Positions 52,228 to 61,825 of a stretch of 64,000 bases of DNA are shown one piece after another; positions within the stretch are counted from its first letter, which is position 1; each line of letters starts with the position of its first letter. Made by a program: the position numbers and the translations under genes. Source of the DNA: Ruegeria arenilitoris (GTDB lineage Bacteria > Pseudomonadota > Alphaproteobacteria > Rhodobacterales > Rhodobacteraceae); contig NZ_WPYP01000001.1 in NCBI RefSeq assembly GCF_013030985.1, positions 310,001 through 374,000 of the forward strand, given 5' to 3'. The notes under the pieces were generated by a model, which saw nothing but the letters and a program-made list of their open reading frames with translations, was not told the DNA's origin and did no database searches.

Positions 52228-52986
52228 GTGGCCGAAGAAATGGACAAGGCCGTAGTGGTTCGCGATACCGGTGATACCGGGGCCACCAAAACGGCCGTGG
52301 TGGAGTGCAGGATAGCGCAGGCGCTGGCCCTGAAAGACTGGATTTCCTGCGACAATCCCGGCCGGATTTCGCGCTACCGCATTTCGTCGGCGGGCCGGTC
52401 TGCGCTGAGCCGTCTGATTGCCGAGGCCGAGAACAAGGCACGCGAGCGCAGCGAGTTTGGTATGGCAGAGGCGCAGGCGCCGTTTCAGGCACAAATGGCG
52501 CCAGGGCAGGGCGCGGCGGCAAAACCCGACCGGCCAAGGCGCATTCGTTACAGCGCGTCGGAAAGTCCTTTGATTGCTTTAGCCCGTCGACGGGATCGGG
52601 ATGGCAAACCGTTTCTGGATGAATCGCTGGTGGCTGCGGGTGAACGTTTGCGTGAGGATTTTGAGTTGGCGCAAATCGGCCCTCAGGTTGCGCAGAACTG
52701 GGACCACTTTCTGACCGCCGGAGGGCGCGGCAGTTTAAAAAGTGAGGCCCATGGCGGGCGGGGCTCGTCCGATGCAAGGGATCGCGTGGAGCACGCCTTG
52801 TCGGATCTCGGGCCGGGGCTAAGCGACGTGGCGCTGCGCTGCTGCTGCTATCTTGAGGGGTTGGAACTGGCAGAAAAACGCATGGGCTGGTCGGCGCGGT
52901 CGGGCAAGATCGTGCTGCGGATCGCGCTGCAACGCCTTAAACGGCACTACGAATGCCAGTCAGAGCGCAATCGTATGATCGGGTGA
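52228..52986 (+). CDS. C-terminal part of a split DUF6456 protein
   Basis: 252 residues from GTG 52228 (or ATG 52240). DUF6456 hallmarks: SPLIALARRRDRDGKPFLDESLVAAGERLREDFE, AQIGPQVAQNWDHF, then DARDRVEHALSDLGPGLSDVALRCCCYLEGLE, and RSGKIVLRIALQRLKRHYE. The family is a Rhodobacteraceae helix-turn-helix regulator-like protein of unknown role. Preceded by an in-frame TAG and the HTH part of what is likely the same gene. If translation reinitiates at GTG 52228, the two parts could function separately. Confidence 0.65.
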   Translation: MAEEMDKAVVVRDTGDTGATKTAVVECRIAQALALKDWISCDNPGRISRYRISSAGRSALSRLIAEAENKARERSEFGMAEAQAPFQAQMAPGQGAAAKPDRPRRIRYSASESPLIALARRRDRDGKPFLDESLVAAGERLREDFELAQIGPQVAQNWDHFLTAGGRGSLKSEAHGGRGSSDARDRVEHALSDLGPGLSDVALRCCCYLEGLELAEKRMGWSARSGKIVLRIALQRLKRHYECQSERNRMIG

Positions 52987-53030
52987 TATGTTTTGGTTGC
53001 GTTTGTACAATCAAGTGATAGTCACAAGTT

Positions 53031-53954
53031 ATGAATTTTACCCTCAGACAGTTGCAGTATTTCAGCGCCGTTGCCGAACAGCGAAATTTCGGTCGGGCGG
53101 CGCAGACCTGTCATGTGTCGCAGCCCGCCTTGTCGGTGCAGATCAAAGCTCTGGAAGAAAGCTTGGGCGGTCCGCTTTTCGAACGTCAGGCCCGGGACAT
53201 CCTGCTGACGCCGCTGGGCCGTGACGTGTTGGATCATGCGCGTCAGGTTCTGGGGGCCGCCGACAGGTTGGATCAATTCGCAAGGGATCGATCAGGCGGG
53301 CACAGATCGCTGGCGATTGGAATCATTCCGACAATCGCGCCGTATTTGCTACCCGGCGTTCTGGCCGGATTGCGTGCCTCGGACGTGTCGCTGCGCGTTC
53401 AGGTGCGCGAAGCCAGAACCGAAAGGCTGCTGACCATGCTGCGCGCCGGAGAAATCGACGCCGGTGTCGTGGCCCTGCCGGTTGGCGGAAATGAGCTGTT
53501 CGAACTGCCCCTGTTTCAGGATCGGTTCCTACTGGCCGGTAGCACGGCGCGCCTGCAGGGCATGGCAACAAACCCCGAGGCCCTGCGGCCACTGGACCTG
53601 AAAACCGCGCAGTTGATGTTGCTGGATGATGGCCATTGCCTGACGGATCAGGCGCTTGAGGTCTGCGGGCAGGACCGCAGTAGCGGGCTGATCAACATGG
53701 GCGCGTCTTCACTGGCCACTCTGTCGCGCTTGGTGGCCGAAGGGTTTGGTCTGACCCTGATGCCCGAGCTTGCGGCGCAGTCGGAATCGGAGGCCGTGCC
53801 CGGTTTGAAGCTGGTGCGTTTCAGCGCGCCTCAACCTGCGCGAACGGTTGGCCTGGTGCGGCGCCTCTCAACCGGTAACGAGGACTGGTTCGATGGTCTG
53901 GCCGAGGTCATCCAGCGGGTCGGCGAAAGTATCGTGACGGCCACGCGCACTTGA
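53031..53954 (+). CDS. oxyR: Hydrogen peroxide-responsive LysR regulator, OxyR-like
   Basis: LysR helix-turn-helix (LRQLQYFSAVAEQRNFGRAA, VSQPALSVQIKALEE) and an effector domain with LLDDGHCLTDQALEVC. Cys203 and Cys212 have the same nine-residue spacing and setting as the redox-sensing Cys199/Cys208 pair of E. coli OxyR. It is therefore predicted to be activated by H2O2 through a disulfide. It is convergent with a peroxiredoxin gene, a fitting neighbour, but they share only a bidirectional terminator. 307 residues, full length. Confidence 0.9.
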   Translation: MNFTLRQLQYFSAVAEQRNFGRAAQTCHVSQPALSVQIKALEESLGGPLFERQARDILLTPLGRDVLDHARQVLGAADRLDQFARDRSGGHRSLAIGIIPTIAPYLLPGVLAGLRASDVSLRVQVREARTERLLTMLRAGEIDAGVVALPVGGNELFELPLFQDRFLLAGSTARLQGMATNPEALRPLDLKTAQLMLLDDGHCLTDQALEVCGQDRSSGLINMGASSLATLSRLVAEGFGLTLMPELAAQSESEAVPGLKLVRFSAPQPARTVGLVRRLSTGNEDWFDGLAEVIQRVGESIVTATRT

Positions 53955-53965
53955 AAACGAAAAGA

Positions 53966-53986
53966 CCCGCCAATGGCGGGCCTTTT
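53966..53986 (+). terminator. Terminator between oxyR and peroxiredoxin genes
   Basis: CCCGCC (53966-53971), loop AAT, GGCGGG (53975-53980), followed by CCTTTT. On the minus strand the same hairpin is followed by a T-rich tract, so it can serve both convergent genes. Confidence 0.75.
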
Positions 53987-54006
53987 GTTTGGGACCGTAG
54001 AAAAGC

Positions 54007-54555
54007 TTAGGCCAGAGCCGGCTCTTTGGCTTCGTCCAGGTGCTTTTTCAGGTTTTCCGGCGAGGACACGCCATAGGGATCTTCGGGGCAGTTGTCCATC
54101 AGACCGGGCTCTTCGAACCATGCCTCGACCACGCCGTCGTTGACGATGGCGGCATAGCGCCACGAGCGCATACCGAAGCCCAGATTGTCCTTGTCGACCA
54201 GCATACCCATCTTGCGGGTAAACTCGCCCGAGCCATCCGGGATGACCTTGACATTTTCCAGGCCCTGATCCTGCGCCCATTTGTTCATGACAAAGCTGTC
54301 ATTCACCGACATGCAGTAAATCTCGTCGACGCCTTTTTCCTTGAACTCGGCATAGCCGTTTTCAAAGCCGGGCAGCTGGTAGGTCGAGCAGGTGGGAGTG
54401 AACGCGCCGGGCAGCGAGAACAGGATCACCCGTTTGCCGGCAAAGTAATCTGCGGTGGTCTTGTCTTCCCAACGGAACGGGTTGGGGCCTTCGACGGCCT
54501 CGTCACGGACGCGGGTGTGAAAGGTTACGTCAGGCAGTTTGGTACCGGATTTCAT
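54007..54555 (-). CDS. Peroxiredoxin, Prx5-type (AhpC/TSA redoxin)
   Basis: 182 residues with peroxidatic Cys56 in LPGAFTPTCSTYQLPG, the signature of the Prx5/hybrid peroxiredoxin group, preceded by RVILFSL and followed by IYCMSVNDSFVMNKWAQD and RYAAIVNDGVV. It reduces H2O2 and organic peroxides. The ATG at 54555 has AGGA 8 bases upstream and gives MKSGTKLPDVTFHTRV, the family start. Convergent with the OxyR-like regulator. Confidence 0.9.
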   Translation of the reverse strand: MKSGTKLPDVTFHTRVRDEAVEGPNPFRWEDKTTADYFAGKRVILFSLPGAFTPTCSTYQLPGFENGYAEFKEKGVDEIYCMSVNDSFVMNKWAQDQGLENVKVIPDGSGEFTRKMGMLVDKDNLGFGMRSWRYAAIVNDGVVEAWFEEPGLMDNCPEDPYGVSSPENLKKHLDEAKEPALA

Positions 54556-54819
54556 GCTCAGTTTCCTGTGATTCATCTGTGAACTGCCGAAGATTTAAAA
54601 CAGTTCTAAATTGGCTTCAATGTGATTGTTGCGGCAATCGCAAAATCTCGCGGAGACCGCAAAGCGCGCTGTTTTCAATAGAACTTTGTCGGAATTTGTC
54701 TGGTGTTTTTCTGCCATTGCATAGTGCGCTGTTATGGCAGCTATGCACGGGTGGCGTAGCTAACCGCTGCAGTTTATATTATGTCGAAGCAAAGTGACCA
54801 AAAGTCAGGAAAGCCGACC

Positions 54820-55770
54820 GTGCGTGATCTGAAGATCCCCGAACAACGTCATCCCGAAAAGGCGCACCGCCAGGACAATGCGCAGCCGAAGAAACCGAAA
54901 TGGATTCGGGTGAAGGCCCCGGGTGGAAAAGGGTATGCCGATACCCACAAAATCATGCGCGAGAACAACCTCGTGACCGTCTGCGAAGAAGCCGGATGCC
55001 CGAATGTGGGCGAGTGTTGGGGCCAGGGTCACGCCACCATGATGATCATGGGTGAGATCTGTACCCGTGGCTGCACCTTCTGCAACATCGCTACCGGTCG
55101 CCCCGACGATCTGGATGCGTTTGAACCCGGGCGGGTTGCGCACGCGGTGCAAAAGCTGGGGCTGAACCACGTGGTCATCACTTCGGTGGACCGGGACGAT
55201 CTGGAAGATGGCGGGGCAGAGCACTTCGCACAGACAATTCGCGCGGTGCGTCACCGCTCGCCCAAGACAACGATCGAAATTCTGACGCCGGACTTCCTGA
55301 AATGTGACCCGTCGGTTCTGGGAGTTGTGGTCGAGGCGAAACCCGACGTGTTCAACCACAACCTCGAAACCGTTCCGGGCCTCTATCCCGAAGTGCGCCC
55401 CGGTGCGCGCTATTTCCATTCGCTGCGTCTGTTGCAGCGGGTCAAGGAGATGGACCCGTCGATCTTTACCAAATCGGGCATCATGGTCGGCTTGGGAGAG
55501 GACGAGCAAGGGGTCCGGCAAGTCATGGACGACATGCGCGCCGCCGATATCGATTTCCTGACCATCGGTCAGTATCTGCAGCCGACACCGAAGCACCATG
55601 GCGTTGATCGTTTTGTCACGCCCGAGGAGTTCGCATCTTACGAGAAAGCGGCTTTCGGCAAGGGTTTCCTGATGGTTTCGGCGACGCCTCTGACCCGGTC
55701 GTCCTACCACGCGGGGGATGACTTTGCCCGCCTGCGCGATGCGCGCCAGAAAAAGCTGGAGCAAGGGTGA
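54820..55770 (+). CDS. lipA: Lipoyl synthase
   Basis: Radical SAM enzyme with both iron-sulfur sites: auxiliary cluster [12 protein letters not shown] (Cys55, 60, 66) and radical [11 protein letters not shown] (Cys81, 85, 88), and the C-terminal RSSYHAG. It inserts two sulfurs into octanoyl chains on lipoate-dependent enzymes such as pyruvate dehydrogenase and the glycine cleavage H protein. The GTG at 54820 with AGGAAA upstream gives the usual start ([16 protein letters not shown]); an in-frame ATG at 54781 would add 13 residues. It overlaps the M20 gene by 4 bases. Confidence 0.95.
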   Translation: MRDLKIPEQRHPEKAHRQDNAQPKKPKWIRVKAPGGKGYADTHKIMRENNLVTVCEEAGCPNVGECWGQGHATMMIMGEICTRGCTFCNIATGRPDDLDAFEPGRVAHAVQKLGLNHVVITSVDRDDLEDGGAEHFAQTIRAVRHRSPKTTIEILTPDFLKCDPSVLGVVVEAKPDVFNHNLETVPGLYPEVRPGARYFHSLRLLQRVKEMDPSIFTKSGIMVGLGEDEQGVRQVMDDMRAADIDFLTIGQYLQPTPKHHGVDRFVTPEEFASYEKAAFGKGFLMVSATPLTRSSYHAGDDFARLRDARQKKLEQG

Positions 55771-56924
55771 CGCCCGACACACTCGCGCGGCTATCCCGTC
55801 TGCGCCATGAATTGCATCAATACCCCGAGATTTCCGGGCAGGAGGAACAAACCGCTGCCCGGATTGCGGACGAGTTGCGCGCACGGGATGCCGATCAGGT
55901 GCTAACGGGTATCGGCGGGCATGGTGTGGCGGGCGTTTACGACAGCGGTCAAACCGGGCCAACCGTTGCCATTCGGTGCGAGTTGGACGGGTTGCCGATT
56001 CAGGAAATCTCTGACGCGGCTTATGCCTCGCGCGTTCAAGGCAGAGGGCATCTGTGTGGTCATGATGGCCATATGACGATGGTTCTGGGCGTGGCCGAGC
56101 AACTGGCCCACGCCCACCCGACAACGGGCCGCGTGGTGCTGATCTTCCAACCGGCCGAGGAGACCGGGCAGGGGGCCATCGCCTTTCGGGCCGACCCAAA
56201 GTTTGCCGAAATCGCGCCTGATTATGTGTTTTCCCTGCACAACCTGCCGGGTTTGGCGCTGGGGGACGTGCTGCTGTGCGAAGGACCTGCGAATTGTGCC
56301 TCGCGCGGGATGAAAATTGTTCTGACCGGTAAGACCTCGCACGCGGCTGCGCCTCAGGATGGGATAACTCCAGCTGGGGCGCTGGCGTCCCTGATGCCGC
56401 AACTGGCTGGGTTGGGACAGGGCGGTCCTTTGGACGCCGACTTTGCCCTGACCACGGTGACACATGCCAACCTGGGCGAGCCGACCTTTGGTGTCGCGCC
56501 TGGTCGGGCTGAGCTATGGGTGACCTTGCGCACGGTCGCTGACGCCCGGATGCAAGGCTTGATGAATGAGGCTGGGGCGCTGGTGGCGCAGATCGCCTCG
56601 GACCAGGGGCTGGGGTATGAGATCAGCTATGAGGACGTGTTCGAGGCCTGCGTGAACGCGCCGGAGGCTGTTGATATTCTCAGCCGGTCTTGCTCCGAAA
56701 TGGGTGTGCCCTGCGAGCTGACACCCAGCCCGCAAAAATTTTCGGAAGATTTCGGGCAGTTCGGCAAAAGCGCCAAATCTGCGATGTTCTGGCTTGGCTC
56801 GGGCGTGGATCACCCGCAACTGCACAACCCGGATTACGATTTCCCGGATGCCCTGATCCCGGCTGGAACCGGGATTTTCACGGCCGCGATTCAGCAGGTG
56901 TTGGGGCCGCTTACTCCTCGGTAA
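55767..56924 (+). CDS. M20 family amidohydrolase (hippurate hydrolase-like)
   Basis: 385 residues, M20D-type: [15 protein letters not shown] near the start, the Cys-containing metal-binding [29 protein letters not shown] (Glu pair), and [12 protein letters not shown]. These enzymes hydrolyse N-acyl or aromatic amides such as hippurate or N-acetyl amino acids. It is fused by a 4-base overlap to lipA and overlaps the end of hpt on the other strand. Substrate unknown. Confidence 0.85.
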   Translation: MTPDTLARLSRLRHELHQYPEISGQEEQTAARIADELRARDADQVLTGIGGHGVAGVYDSGQTGPTVAIRCELDGLPIQEISDAAYASRVQGRGHLCGHDGHMTMVLGVAEQLAHAHPTTGRVVLIFQPAEETGQGAIAFRADPKFAEIAPDYVFSLHNLPGLALGDVLLCEGPANCASRGMKIVLTGKTSHAAAPQDGITPAGALASLMPQLAGLGQGGPLDADFALTTVTHANLGEPTFGVAPGRAELWVTLRTVADARMQGLMNEAGALVAQIASDQGLGYEISYEDVFEACVNAPEAVDILSRSCSEMGVPCELTPSPQKFSEDFGQFGKSAKSAMFWLGSGVDHPQLHNPDYDFPDALIPAGTGIFTAAIQQVLGPLTPR

Positions 56925-57453
56925 AGCGCACTTTGCCGATGAAGGGCAGGTTTCGATTGCGCTGCGCGTAGTCGATTCCGTAGCCCACGACAAATTCATC
57001 TGGGATTTCGAAGCCGATCCAGTCAGAGCGGAAGTCGACCTCGCGCCGGCTGGGTTTGTCCAGAAGTGCAATGGATTTCAAGCGGGCGGGTTTTCGGCTC
57101 CGCAACAGTTTTGTCACGTGGTTCAGCGTGTGACCGGTATCGACAATATCCTCGACGACCAGAACATCGCGTCCTTCAATTGCGCCACGCAAGTCTTTGA
57201 GAATGCGAACTTCTCGGCTGCTTTCCATCGAGTCGCCGTAGGAAGACGCCTCAAGGAAATCCACTTCGATCGGCAGGTCCAACTCGCGAACAAGGTCGGC
57301 GATGAAAACGAAACTGCCGCGCAGCAGGCCAACAACAACCAGCTTGTCGGTATTGCCGAACTCGGCGGTGATCTCGCGGCACAGTTCCTCGATCCGGGCA
57401 GCAATGGCCTTGGCCGAAATCATCTCATCTATCACATATGCACGGTCGCTCAT
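56911..57453 (-). CDS. hpt: Hypoxanthine phosphoribosyltransferase
   Basis: 180 residues with the PRPP-binding motif [11 protein letters not shown] (97-107), the [14 protein letters not shown] start of the core, a flexible loop (EASSYGDSM), and [12 protein letters not shown] near the C-terminus. It salvages hypoxanthine (and guanine) to IMP/GMP. The ATG at 57453 (MSDRAYVID) has AGGGGG 6 bases upstream; the longer frame to 57507 is not family-like. Overlaps the M20 gene tail by 14 bases. Confidence 0.93.
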   Translation of the reverse strand: MSDRAYVIDEMISAKAIAARIEELCREITAEFGNTDKLVVVGLLRGSFVFIADLVRELDLPIEVDFLEASSYGDSMESSREVRILKDLRGAIEGRDVLVVEDIVDTGHTLNHVTKLLRSRKPARLKSIALLDKPSRREVDFRSDWIGFEIPDEFVVGYGIDYAQRNRNLPFIGKVRFTEE

Positions 57454-57525
57454 CGCTGCCCCCTTGATCTTTGGCGCGCAACATACGAAATCACGCGCCA
57501 TTGTCACCTGTTAATACCGGACGCC

Positions 57526-57972
57526 ATGCCTACTCATTCGGAAACCCGCCACTTGCCGTATACGGCGCAGCAGATGTACGACCTGATCGCGGATGTGGCG
57601 AAATACCCCGAGTTTCTGCCCTGGTGTGCCGCCGCCCGTATCCGACGGACCTATGCCGCCGGTGAGGCGCAGGTGATGGAAGCGGATCTGGTCATCTCGT
57701 TCAAGGTGTTCCGTGAAAGGTTCGGCAGCCGGGTGACGCTGTTCCCCGACCAGATGAAGATCGACACCGAATACCTGGACGGCCCTTTCAAATACATGAA
57801 GTCCGACTGGCAGTTCGCGGACGCACCCGATGGCGGGTGCAATGTGTCTTTCCATGTGGATTTCGAATTCAAGAACGCCATCCTGCAAGGCATCATCGGC
57901 GTCGTGTTCAACGAAGCCATGCACCGGATCGTTCAGGCCTTCGAAGCTCGTGCGGCGGATTTGTACAGCTAG
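57526..57972 (+). CDS. RatA/COQ10-like START domain protein
   Basis: 148 residues of the ubiquinone-binding COQ10/RatA family: HLPYTAQQMYDLIADVAKYPEFLPWC, then VSFKVFRERFGSRVTL-like strands, LDGPFKYMKSDWQF and VDFEFKNAILQGIIGVVFNEA. Most members are thought to bind ubiquinone or a lipid and assist respiration; RatA of E. coli is reported to block ribosome subunit joining. It is divergent from hpt with a 72-base gap between starts. Role not proven. Confidence 0.85.
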   Translation: MPTHSETRHLPYTAQQMYDLIADVAKYPEFLPWCAAARIRRTYAAGEAQVMEADLVISFKVFRERFGSRVTLFPDQMKIDTEYLDGPFKYMKSDWQFADAPDGGCNVSFHVDFEFKNAILQGIIGVVFNEAMHRIVQAFEARAADLYS

Positions 57973-58009
57973 GTCTTTACCCCTAACCGGCGCACGCTAG
58001 ACTGCGCCC

Positions 58010-59305
58010 ATGAGCGATTTTTCCACTTCTCTGGCTGCGTTCGCGGCAGGCCCTGTCGAAACGACTTTGCAGACACGGGTCGTTACCTCTCTCTCTGTTT
58101 TGGATTGGATCGCCGTGGGGCGCGCCGGGGTTGATGAGCCAGTCTCAAAAGCCGTGCGTGATCTGGTGCTGGGCGAAGAGGGCGCGGCGCAAGCGCATCT
58201 GTTTGGCGGCGGTGCGGCCCCAATGCGCGGGGCGGCCTTGGTCAACGGCACCGTGTCGCACGCGCTGGATTACGACGACACCCATTTCGCCCATATCGGG
58301 CACCCTTCTGTTGCAGTTTTACCCGCCGCTTTGGGGCTGACCGAATGGGATGATCGCATTCTCGTCGATTTCCTCGAGGCCGCGCTGGTGGGGATGGAAG
58401 TTTCGATCCGCATGGGCTTGTGGCTGGGCCGCGACCACTATCAGGCGGGATTTCATCAGACGGCGACGGCAGGAGCGTTTGGAGCCGCCGTTGCAGCGGG
58501 CCGCGTTCTAGGTTTTGACGTCACGCAGATGCGCAAGGTGCTAGGCCTGACGGCGACCCGCTCCGCAGGCCTCAAGGCGCAATTCGGGACGATGGGCAAG
58601 CCGTATAACGCGGGTCTTGCGGCCTCGGCCGGGCTCGAGGCTGCTTTGCTGGTCGCCAGGGGGTTCGAGCCCAACATGGATGCTTTGGAAGGACAGTACG
58701 GCTTTGGTGCGACCCACAAGGGCGAGGGGGATGCACCAACCGCTTTGGCCGGGCTGGGTGAGGAATGGTTGTTCGAAGCCGTCAGTCACAAGTTCCATGC
58801 CTGCTGCCACGGCCTGCACGCCGCACTTGAGGCCGCGCGCGATCTGGACATCGCTGAACCCGAAGTGGCTGAAATCAAGGTCAAGACACATCCACGCTGG
58901 ATGAGTGTGTGCAACCAGATGTCTCCGACCACGGGTCTGGGGGCCAAGTTTTCGTACCGGACGGTGATCGCCATGCAGGCGCTTGGCTATGACACGGCGC
59001 TGCCCGCCAGCTATACGGACAAGGTCTGCGCGGACCCGCGCCTGATGTCCCTGCGGGATCGTGTGTCGGTCGAAGCGGATGAAACGCTGTCAGAAACGCA
59101 GGCGCATCTGATCCTGTTGCGCCGCGACGGTGCACGGCTTGAGGCAACCCATGATCTGTTGGCGCCGATGAGCTTGGCAGACCGCGAAGACCGTGTGCGC
59201 GGCAAGGCCGCCAAGCTTATCGGAAGCGAAGAGGCGGACGCGATCTGGTCGATGCTGCGCACCGGTGGCCGCGCCCGCGATCTGGCAAAAAGACTGGCGG
59301 GTTAG
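58010..59305 (+). CDS. MmgE/PrpD family protein
   Basis: 431 residues of the MmgE/PrpD (2-methylcitrate dehydratase/cis-aconitate decarboxylase) family: [55 protein letters not shown] and [19 protein letters not shown], which are the typical strand-helix motifs. Members dehydrate or decarboxylate tricarboxylic acids, but many have unknown substrates. It overlaps pyrC on the opposite strand by 4 bases and is 37 bases after the RatA-like gene. Confidence 0.85.
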   Translation: MSDFSTSLAAFAAGPVETTLQTRVVTSLSVLDWIAVGRAGVDEPVSKAVRDLVLGEEGAAQAHLFGGGAAPMRGAALVNGTVSHALDYDDTHFAHIGHPSVAVLPAALGLTEWDDRILVDFLEAALVGMEVSIRMGLWLGRDHYQAGFHQTATAGAFGAAVAAGRVLGFDVTQMRKVLGLTATRSAGLKAQFGTMGKPYNAGLAASAGLEAALLVARGFEPNMDALEGQYGFGATHKGEGDAPTALAGLGEEWLFEAVSHKFHACCHGLHAALEAARDLDIAEPEVAEIKVKTHPRWMSVCNQMSPTTGLGAKFSYRTVIAMQALGYDTALPASYTDKVCADPRLMSLRDRVSVEADETLSETQAHLILLRRDGARLEATHDLLAPMSLADREDRVRGKAAKLIGSEEADAIWSMLRTGGRARDLAKRLAG

Positions 59306-60339
59306 ACCACGCGCCAGTGCAGCGGGAAGCCCGGGTCAAACACAGTCACGGGGCCGTCACCGGATTCGATTTTGTCGGGGTAGTCGACGGGCTCACCTTT
59401 GGTCAAGGTGATGGTGTCCTCGTTCACCGGCAGGCGGTAGAAGGCAGGCCCGTTCAGCGAAACAAACCCTTCCAACTTGTCCAGAGCACCTTCGCGTTCG
59501 AACATCTCGGCCACCAGTGACATGGTGTTTGTCGCCGTGAAGCACCCGGCGCAGCCACAGGCCATTTCCTTGTTCGCATCTGTATGCGGCGCGCTGTCGG
59601 TGCCCAGGAAAAACCGCGCATCGCCCGAGGTCGCAGCGGCCAGCAACGCCAGCCGGTGCTCTTCCCGCTTGGCGACGGGCAAGCAATAGTAATGCGGTTT
59701 GATGCCACCCACCAGAATGTGGTTGCGGTTGATGATCAGATGGTGCGCGGTGATGGTCGCGCCCAGATCAGTATCGTTGGCTTTCACATAGTCCACGCCG
59801 TTCGAGGTGGTGATATGTTCCATCACCACGCGCAGTCCCGGGGTGGCCTTGCGGATCGGGTCCAGAATACGGTCGATGAACACGGCCTCACGGTCGAAGA
59901 TGTCGATCTCTGCGTCGGTAACTTCGCCGTGGACGCACATGGGCAGACCGATCTCGGCCATCTTCTCAAGCACCGGACGCACCTTGTCGAAATCTCGCAC
60001 GCCCGAGGCCGAGTTGGTCGTGGCCCCGGCTGGGTACAGCTTGACCGCCTTGACCAGCCCGCTGGCATGGGCTGCGGCCACATCGTCAGCATCGGTATCC
60101 TCGGTCAGGTACAAGGTCATCAGCGGCTCGAATGTCATACCCTCGGGCAACGCGGCCATGATGCGATCGCGATAGGCCGCGGCCTGATCGCCGCGTACCA
60201 CGGGCGGCACAAGGTTGGGCATGATGATCGCGCGGGCAAAATGGCGCGCGGTTTCGGGCAGGACGGCCTGCAACATCGCGCCATCGCGCAGGTGCAGGTG
60301 CCAGTCGTCGGGTCGGCGGATCGTGATGCTATCGGTCAT
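59302..60339 (-). CDS. pyrC: Dihydroorotase (class II)
   Basis: 345 residues starting [20 protein letters not shown] with metal-binding His14 and His16, followed by the carbamylated Lys in [12 protein letters not shown], His in MCVHGEVTD and VMEHITTS, and the catalytic Asp in GTDSAPH. It converts carbamoyl-aspartate to dihydroorotate in pyrimidine synthesis. The ATG at 60339 starts exactly at the family motif; the open frame to 60495 is unrelated. Confidence 0.94.
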   Translation of the reverse strand: MTDSITIRRPDDWHLHLRDGAMLQAVLPETARHFARAIIMPNLVPPVVRGDQAAAYRDRIMAALPEGMTFEPLMTLYLTEDTDADDVAAAHASGLVKAVKLYPAGATTNSASGVRDFDKVRPVLEKMAEIGLPMCVHGEVTDAEIDIFDREAVFIDRILDPIRKATPGLRVVMEHITTSNGVDYVKANDTDLGATITAHHLIINRNHILVGGIKPHYYCLPVAKREEHRLALLAAATSGDARFFLGTDSAPHTDANKEMACGCAGCFTATNTMSLVAEMFEREGALDKLEGFVSLNGPAFYRLPVNEDTITLTKGEPVDYPDKIESGDGPVTVFDPGFPLHWRVV

Positions 60340-60475
60340 GGCGCTTCCGCTATCATACAGGCCGCGCGCGGGAAAGGCCTTGTCAACGCACCCGATCGCC
60401 GTAAGTCCCGGAAAGACCATGGCCTTGACGCGCGTGCGCTGTCGTGACCTTTTGTGGCGAGGGAGAGATTTGAAT

Positions 60476-61384
60476 ATGACGCAGCCGAATTCCATCGATG
60501 CCGTTCAGAATATGCTGGGCGCGCAGGGCTATGTTTGCGGCCGGGCCCTGGCCACGGTTGTGTTCCTGTCGCTGAAACTGGGCCGCCCCTTGTTTCTGGA
60601 GGGCGAGGCCGGGGTGGGCAAGACCGAGATCGCCAAGGCACTGGCAGCGGGTCTGAATCGGCGTCTGATCCGGTTGCAATGTTACGAGGGGCTGGATGCC
60701 TCCTCGGCTGTCTACGAATGGAACTTCCCGGCACAGATGGTGGCGATCCGGACGGCAGAAGCGTCGGGTGGAGCGGACCGTGGCGCGCTGCAATCCGAGC
60801 TGTTCTCGGACGAGTATCTGATCGAACGTCCGTTGTTGCAGGCGATGCGCCCCGACGAAAACGGCGCGCCAGTCCTGTTGATCGACGAACTGGACCGCAC
60901 GGATGAACCTTTTGAGGCGTTCCTGCTGGAGGCACTGAGCGACTTTCAGGTCACCATCCCCGAACTCGGGACCGTCAAAGCCCCCGAACCACCCATCGTC
61001 ATCGTCACCTCGAACCGCACGCGCGAGGTGCATGACGCGCTGAAACGCCGTTGCCTCTATCACTGGGTCGATTACCCCGATTTCGACCGCGAGATCGAAA
61101 TCCTCCACGCCCGCGCCCCCGAGGCTGCCGAGGCGCTCAGCCGCGAGGTTGTGGCTTTCGTCCAGCACCTGCGCACCGAAGACCTGTTCAAGAAACCCGG
61201 CGTCGCCGAGACCATCGACTGGGCCAAATGCCTGCTGGCGCTGGACGTGATCAACCTCAGCCCCGAGGTGATCGGTGACACACTGGGCGCGATCTTGAAA
61301 TACCAGGACGACATCCAGAAACTGCAGGGATCCGAGGCGAAACGGATTCTGGATGAGGCGAAAGCTGAATTGGACGTTGCATGA
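60476..61384 (+). CDS. MoxR-type AAA+ ATPase (CoxD-like)
   Basis: 302 residues with Walker A GEAGVGKT (43-50), Walker B VLLIDELD (133-140), sensor [20 protein letters not shown] and a C-terminal helical lid. MoxR/CoxD proteins act with VWA proteins as chaperones that insert cofactors into enzymes such as the CO dehydrogenase molybdenum centre. GGGAG precedes ATG 60476. It overlaps the next gene by 4 bases and has a VWA protein and an XdhC-type protein further downstream. Confidence 0.88.
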   Translation: MTQPNSIDAVQNMLGAQGYVCGRALATVVFLSLKLGRPLFLEGEAGVGKTEIAKALAAGLNRRLIRLQCYEGLDASSAVYEWNFPAQMVAIRTAEASGGADRGALQSELFSDEYLIERPLLQAMRPDENGAPVLLIDELDRTDEPFEAFLLEALSDFQVTIPELGTVKAPEPPIVIVTSNRTREVHDALKRRCLYHWVDYPDFDREIEILHARAPEAAEALSREVVAFVQHLRTEDLFKKPGVAETIDWAKCLLALDVINLSPEVIGDTLGAILKYQDDIQKLQGSEAKRILDEAKAELDVA

Positions 61385-61773
61385 TACTTTTTCGCCCAAC
61401 CGGGGCCAAAGAACTGGAGCTGGTACAGCAAAGCGGTTGGACGTCATGGCCGCCGCGTTTGCCCGACCAACCGATCTTTTATCCAGTGACTACATTTGAC
61501 TATGCAGAGAAAATTGCGCGGGACTGGAATTCGGTGCTGCCCGATCCGGAAAACTATGGCTTCGTGACCGAGTTCGAAATCAGTCCTGACGCAGTGCAAA
61601 GGTATCCGGTTCAGGATGCCGGGGGCAAGGCGCACACGGAACTCTGGGTTCCCGCCGAGGACCTGCCGTGGTTCAACACACAGATACAAGGACAAATCCG
61701 CGTGGTTGCCTGCTACCGTGATGGCCATCGCGTACCGATGACAGAACATTTATTGTCTGCAAGTTTCGTCTGA
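61381..61773 (+). CDS. Conserved small protein, often annotated ADP-ribosylation/crystallin J1
   Basis: 130 residues: [32 protein letters not shown], and ELWVPAEDLPWFNTQIQGQIRVV. The pattern (PPRLPxQPIFYPV, then EDLPxFN) matches a small bacterial family commonly annotated 'ADP-ribosylation/crystallin J1', although no catalytic residues are apparent. Its ATG overlaps the MoxR stop by 4 bases, so it is likely part of the MoxR/VWA module. Confidence 0.65.
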   Translation: MILFRPTGAKELELVQQSGWTSWPPRLPDQPIFYPVTTFDYAEKIARDWNSVLPDPENYGFVTEFEISPDAVQRYPVQDAGGKAHTELWVPAEDLPWFNTQIQGQIRVVACYRDGHRVPMTEHLLSASFV

Positions 61774-61804
61774 TGCTTCATCATTCTCAATACACTTCGG
61801 GGGT

Positions 61805-61823
61805 ATGGGGGCAACGCCCCCAT
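61805..61823 (+). promoter_or_regulatory. Perfect hairpin immediately upstream of VWA gene start
   Basis: ATGGGGGC (61805-61812), loop AAC, GCCCCCAT (61816-61823) form an 8-bp stem 2 bases before ATG 61826. It covers the position expected for a ribosome binding site, so it could repress translation or act as a weak terminator. Confidence 0.5.
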
Positions 61824-61825
61824 GA

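Noticed and set aside
54805..56463. 552-residue minus-strand open frame
   Set aside because: It covers lipA and the M20 gene, both with complete catalytic motifs on the plus strand.
61805..61823. Hairpin as a classical intrinsic terminator
   Set aside because: There is no T-tract and the start codon follows within 2 bases, so a regulatory role is at least as likely.
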